The translations under genes and the position numbers were made by a program. The notes under the pieces are model-generated. The model did no database searches and was not told where the DNA came from. It was given only the letters and a program-made list of their open reading frames with translations. A stretch of 17,541 nucleotides of DNA, taken from NCBI GenBank assembly GCA_040882555.1, contig JBBEBC010000121.1:1-17541 (forward strand), given 5' to 3'. This document shows, one piece after another, positions 14,643-17,541 of this stretch. This DNA comes from M30B66 sp040882555. Its GTDB lineage: Bacteria; Bacteroidota; Bacteroidia; M30B66. The stretch's first letter is position 1; every line of letters begins with the position of its first letter.

Positions 14643-17069
14643 TTAGTTGGTGCAAATCAATTTGTGATAGAACACTTCATTATTGATACTATAACTAATA
14701 AAATAGATACCATTAGGAATATTTTCAAATGCCACCTGAATATAATTATCATCAACAACATTTGATTTAAATGGCATTGATTTGCCTAGCATATCGGTGA
14801 CTTGCACTATGCTTAGATTCTTTGCATTGCTAATAAAAACATCTTGATTGAAGGGGTTGGGAAAGATGATAATATTGTTGTTGTTAAGTGAGTTGAGACT
14901 AAGAAATTCATCTGTTAAAACATAGATAGAATCCTTGCATTGATTAAAATCTCTAATCACGCATTTGATTAGCCGTGGTTCAAAATAATTTACACAATGA
15001 AGGGTATCGTTGGAAGATTCCAAAATAATATCAGTTCCTGAAGAATTAAAGACCACCCAGTTTACTTGAATTGGCTCAACACCGCCAGTAAAAGCGGAGA
15101 AAGCAGAAATATCCCCTGGGCATAAATCAGTATCATCTCCTAAGGATAAATAAATTGAATCAATCTCAAAAGTCGGAGGATTTTCAAGTGTTATTTCACC
15201 CGTTACAGGGCACATGCCATTGTGTGATAGCTCGTAAGAATAAGTGCCTGCGAGCAAATCAGAAATCTCAAAAGAATCAGAACCATTACTCCATTGAATA
15301 GAAAGAAAATCATTGTCAACTGAAGTTACAACTTCAGCAGAGCCGGTAGATTCATCATGGCAATCTGGATTATTAATTACAACAGAGTTTAAGGGAGAAG
15401 CTAGAGATTGGACTATAATTGTATCAGAATGAAGGTATTGAAAGCCATTGAATACTTCAAGAGTTAAAGTATCTGAAATAAGAACTGTTGTAAATTTTGA
15501 AGTATCTCCGTTAGACCATAAGTATGATTCAAAATTACCTCCAAAAAGTACAACACTATCTCCTTCGCAAAAAATAAGTTCACCTAATTGTATTTGAATA
15601 AGATTTATTATTGAGGACCCCTCTTGAATAACAAGAGCTTGATTTGCTTGAACATCATGAAAAACATCATGAATCCCAGATGGCCAAATGATAACTAATG
15701 AATCAACGGTTTGAAGATCTCCCAATCCAAAAAATTGCCATTGAGAATTTTGCGAAATATATTGTTCACCGCAATAGGTATATCTGTATTGATTTCCTTG
15801 AGATGTGTATAATTCGAGGCGGCAACCAATAGCGTCTTTATTAGAAACAACTCCTTCGAGACGAACTTTTAGATAATTGCCAGCATTGGATGTTGAATTA
15901 ATCCATAATTCAGTGCCTAAGGGATCATAACTATGAGTTATTAAATCGGCTTTCCCATCATTATTAAAATCCCCTCTTGCCGTTGAAAAAGTCCAATCCT
16001 CACTTCCTTCGAATCCTGCATTCATATTTAAATCGAAAGAAATGCCTGTATTATTAAAGAAAAAGTGTTTACCTGGCGTGTTAAATGGAATATTTGGCTG
16101 AGTAACAACAAAAAGATCTTGCCAACCACTGTTCTGAGCATCTATCCAAACTGCCCCCCATGACCATTCAAACATTTGAAGTCCATAGTTAAAGGCTGAT
16201 TCTTGAAATCCCACTACTGAGTTTCTGAAAAGTTTATTTCCAAAACCTGGCGTGTTAGTAATATATATATCAAAAAGACCGTCGTTATTAAAATCGCCAC
16301 CTGAGGCAGTCATTGAATCCATGATTATATCAAAAAAGAGATTTTCAGATTGATCTGAAAATGTATCATTTCCTGTATTCTCATAAATATAATTTCGGTA
16401 GGAGTTTCTATCGTTTAATACATATAAATCTGTGATGTTATCATTGTTATAATCACACCAAAGTCCAACGAAAGTAGGCTCTTTATTTAGCCCTATTCCG
16501 ACCTCCTCCGTAGTTTCTACAAAAGTGCCATCACCACTACTTTTATAAAGATGATTGTAACCATCTTCAAAATTTGACCAGTTGTAATTAGCATAAAACA
16601 CATCAAGAAAACCATCACGGTTATAATCACCCCAATTATGCCCGAAGCCCCAATCAGAATGGCGCTGAATAATACCTGAAGCCTCAGTGACATCAAGGAA
16701 GGTAAAATTGCCATTATTTTGATAAAGTGTTGGTCCTCCGAGATGAGAATTAAAAGATAAATCAGGAAAACCATCATTATTAAAATCAACCCAATTTACA
16801 CTCTTGATATCATTATTAATTTCAATACCTTCAAAAAAGACTCTGGTGAATCCATTTGTATTATTCAAATAAAATTGGGGTAGAGAATCTTTTGTAAGTA
16901 ATACTAAATCATCAAATCCATCTTTGTTCCAGTCGTAAGCACTAATTCCACTTCCATATTCTCCAGCTGCAAAGCCACTCACTCCGAACAACTCCGCACT
17001 TTCAGTAAAATCCTGAGCTGAAAGAGCCGGAAATAGGCATATCAAAGTAATCTGGAGCAACCGTTTCAT
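14643..17069 (-). CDS. CRTAC1-like FG-GAP/VCBS repeat protein with ASPIC/UnbV domain and T9SS tail (copy B)
   Basis: An 808-residue secreted protein and evident paralogue of the adjacent copy A: the N-terminal propeller and ASPIC/UnbV domains align nearly without gaps, while the C-terminal half diverges. It has a short typical signal peptide (MKRLLQITLICLFPALSAQ). FG-GAP/VCBS Ca-binding motifs include DWNKDGFDD, DFNNDGFPD, DYNRDGFLD, DFNNDGLFD and DFNNDGKAD; the sixth position is degenerate, DAQNSGWQD starting at Asp310. The ASPIC/UnbV domain spans ~400-485 (KVRLEGV, DAIGCRLEL, DSLVIIWPSG). Ig-like and SprB-like segments follow (YLWSNGDTS, LLAGTYSYEL), then a T9SS type A tail from about residue 728 (FPNPFNQDV). 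Its start lies 18 bp after the stop of an upstream T9SS cargo gene, suggesting one transcript. Role: extracellular or surface binding, by family; substrate unknown. Confidence 0.88.
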   Translation of the reverse strand: MKRLLQITLICLFPALSAQDFTESAELFGVSGFAAGEYGSGISAYDWNKDGFDDLVLLTKDSLPQFYLNNTNGFTRVFFEGIEINNDIKSVNWVDFNNDGFPDLSFNSHLGGPTLYQNNGNFTFLDVTEASGIIQRHSDWGFGHNWGDYNRDGFLDVFYANYNWSNFEDGYNHLYKSSGDGTFVETTEEVGIGLNKEPTFVGLWCDYNNDNITDLYVLNDRNSYRNYIYENTGNDTFSDQSENLFFDIIMDSMTASGGDFNNDGLFDIYITNTPGFGNKLFRNSVVGFQESAFNYGLQMFEWSWGAVWIDAQNSGWQDLFVVTQPNIPFNTPGKHFFFNNTGISFDLNMNAGFEGSEDWTFSTARGDFNNDGKADLITHSYDPLGTELWINSTSNAGNYLKVRLEGVVSNKDAIGCRLELYTSQGNQYRYTYCGEQYISQNSQWQFFGLGDLQTVDSLVIIWPSGIHDVFHDVQANQALVIQEGSSIINLIQIQLGELIFCEGDSVVLFGGNFESYLWSNGDTSKFTTVLISDTLTLEVFNGFQYLHSDTIIVQSLASPLNSVVINNPDCHDESTGSAEVVTSVDNDFLSIQWSNGSDSFEISDLLAGTYSYELSHNGMCPVTGEITLENPPTFEIDSIYLSLGDDTDLCPGDISAFSAFTGGVEPIQVNWVVFNSSGTDIILESSNDTLHCVNYFEPRLIKCVIRDFNQCKDSIYVLTDEFLSLNSLNNNNIIIFPNPFNQDVFISNAKNLSIVQVTDMLGKSMPFKSNVVDDNYIQVAFENIPNGIYFISYSINNEVFYHKLICTN

Positions 17070-17087
17070 AAAAAAAGTTTACATTGT

Positions 17088-17541
17088 TTAACGCTTGATA
17101 AAACTTATTGAAGCTGACTCGGATTCTGTTTCAAGCAGGACATGATACATGCCTGGCGCGAAGCGTCCTGTTTTAATCGTAAGAATTTCTTTAACATTAT
17201 TATAATTAGCCTCAACCTCTATTAATTCCCCATTCGAGGAATAAACTTTAACGATTACATCTTGATTTACCCCCTTAATTAAGAGCTTACCATTTACTGG
17301 ATTAGGATAGCTAGTAATCTGAAAATCTGATGAGATAATATTTTCTAATTCTAGAGAAATACTCTGAATTAACAATGTGTCTCTTTTGGCACATAAATTT
17401 TCATCAATAGCTGATACAATGATGTGATTTTCAGGCTCTGATTCTGAGATACATGCAAAGTTATTATTAAAGAAACCTGCATCAATAGGAGCAGCATTTA
17501 TGTCATCGTGAAGAAACCATGAGAGTATTAAATCACCGGTT
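17088..17541 (-). CDS. C-terminal fragment of a T9SS-secreted protein (5' end outside window)
   Basis: The frame is open from the TAA at 17088-17090 to the window edge, giving 150 residues. The last ~80 residues are a T9SS type A sorting domain (SYPNPVNGKLLIKG, YSSNGELIEV, FAPGMYHVLLE). The preceding part contains FFNNNFACISESEPENHIIV and DENLCAKRDT, resembling the end of an Ig- or PKD-like module and not an enzyme. A TTG at 17373-17375 could be mistaken for a start, but the frame continues upstream with protein-like composition. The protein's main domain is unknown. It is 18 bp upstream of the CRTAC1-like copy B and probably in the same operon. Confidence 0.8.
   Translation of the reverse strand, partial: TGDLILSWFLHDDINAAPIDAGFFNNNFACISESEPENHIIVSAIDENLCAKRDTLLIQSISLELENIISSDFQITSYPNPVNGKLLIKGVNQDVIVKVYSSNGELIEVEANYNNVKEILTIKTGRFAPGMYHVLLETESESASISFIKR

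Noticed and set aside
16517..16789. 90-codon hydrophobic open frame on the minus strand inside CRTAC1-like copy B
   Set aside because: It is an alternate frame of a well-supported gene and its hydrophobicity comes from the repetitive Asn/Asp codons read out of frame.
17088..17375. 95-codon open frame with TTG start near the right edge
   Set aside because: The same frame stays open to the window edge with protein-like composition, so the TTG is internal and the feature is a partial larger gene.

Overview
The window reads as chromosomal DNA from an AT-rich member of the Bacteroidota, probably a free-living, possibly marine, flavobacterium-like or cryomorph-like organism. The evidence is several secreted proteins ending in type IX secretion (T9SS) type A sorting domains (PNP motif near the start of an ~80-residue tail), lipoproteins with Bacteroidota-style lipoboxes, TAnnTTTG promoter elements, and protein families typical of that phylum. 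The lineage is inferred from these traits, not from a marker gene.

Layout. (1) 1-912 is the decayed 3' part of a 4-hydroxybutyrate/acetate CoA-transferase gene, with at least three frameshifts and two nonsense codons. (2) 1004-4626 (+) is the most interesting block: a small secreted cysteine protein of the HYC_CC_PP type, a T9SS-secreted MbnP-like copper-binding protein, and two tightly coupled MauG/MbnH-like diheme c-type lipoproteins. In characterised MbnP/MbnH pairs the diheme enzyme converts a tryptophan of MbnP to kynurenine, which creates a copper site. This block is a candidate version of that system with a surface-exported MbnP and two divergent diheme partners. (3) 7904-4634 (-) is an apparent operon: exported prolyl oligopeptidase, an unrecognised 158-residue acidic protein, a DUF2185 (Imm33-like) protein and a small muconolactone-isomerase-like protein. 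It converges on block 2 with only 7 bp between stop codons. (4) 8083-8613 (+) is a small membrane-anchored protein with a good Bacteroidota promoter. (5) 8771-12016 (+) is a large secreted vanadium-dependent haloperoxidase/PAP2-type protein with the complete vanadate-binding signature, three Ig-like repeats and a T9SS tail, followed by a strong intrinsic terminator. (6) 17541-12061 (-) holds the end of one T9SS cargo protein and two tandem, clearly paralogous CRTAC1-like proteins (FG-GAP/VCBS repeats, ASPIC/UnbV domain, T9SS tail).

Five of the proteins carry a T9SS tail, so much of the window is devoted to cell-surface or extracellular products. Copper handling (block 2) and halide/vanadate chemistry (block 5) are both redox-metal functions outside the cytoplasm, but nothing in the sequence links the two blocks beyond proximity. 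No tRNA, rRNA, CRISPR array, insertion sequence or phage gene was seen. Apart from the pseudogene, no stretch over 300 bp lacks a gene.
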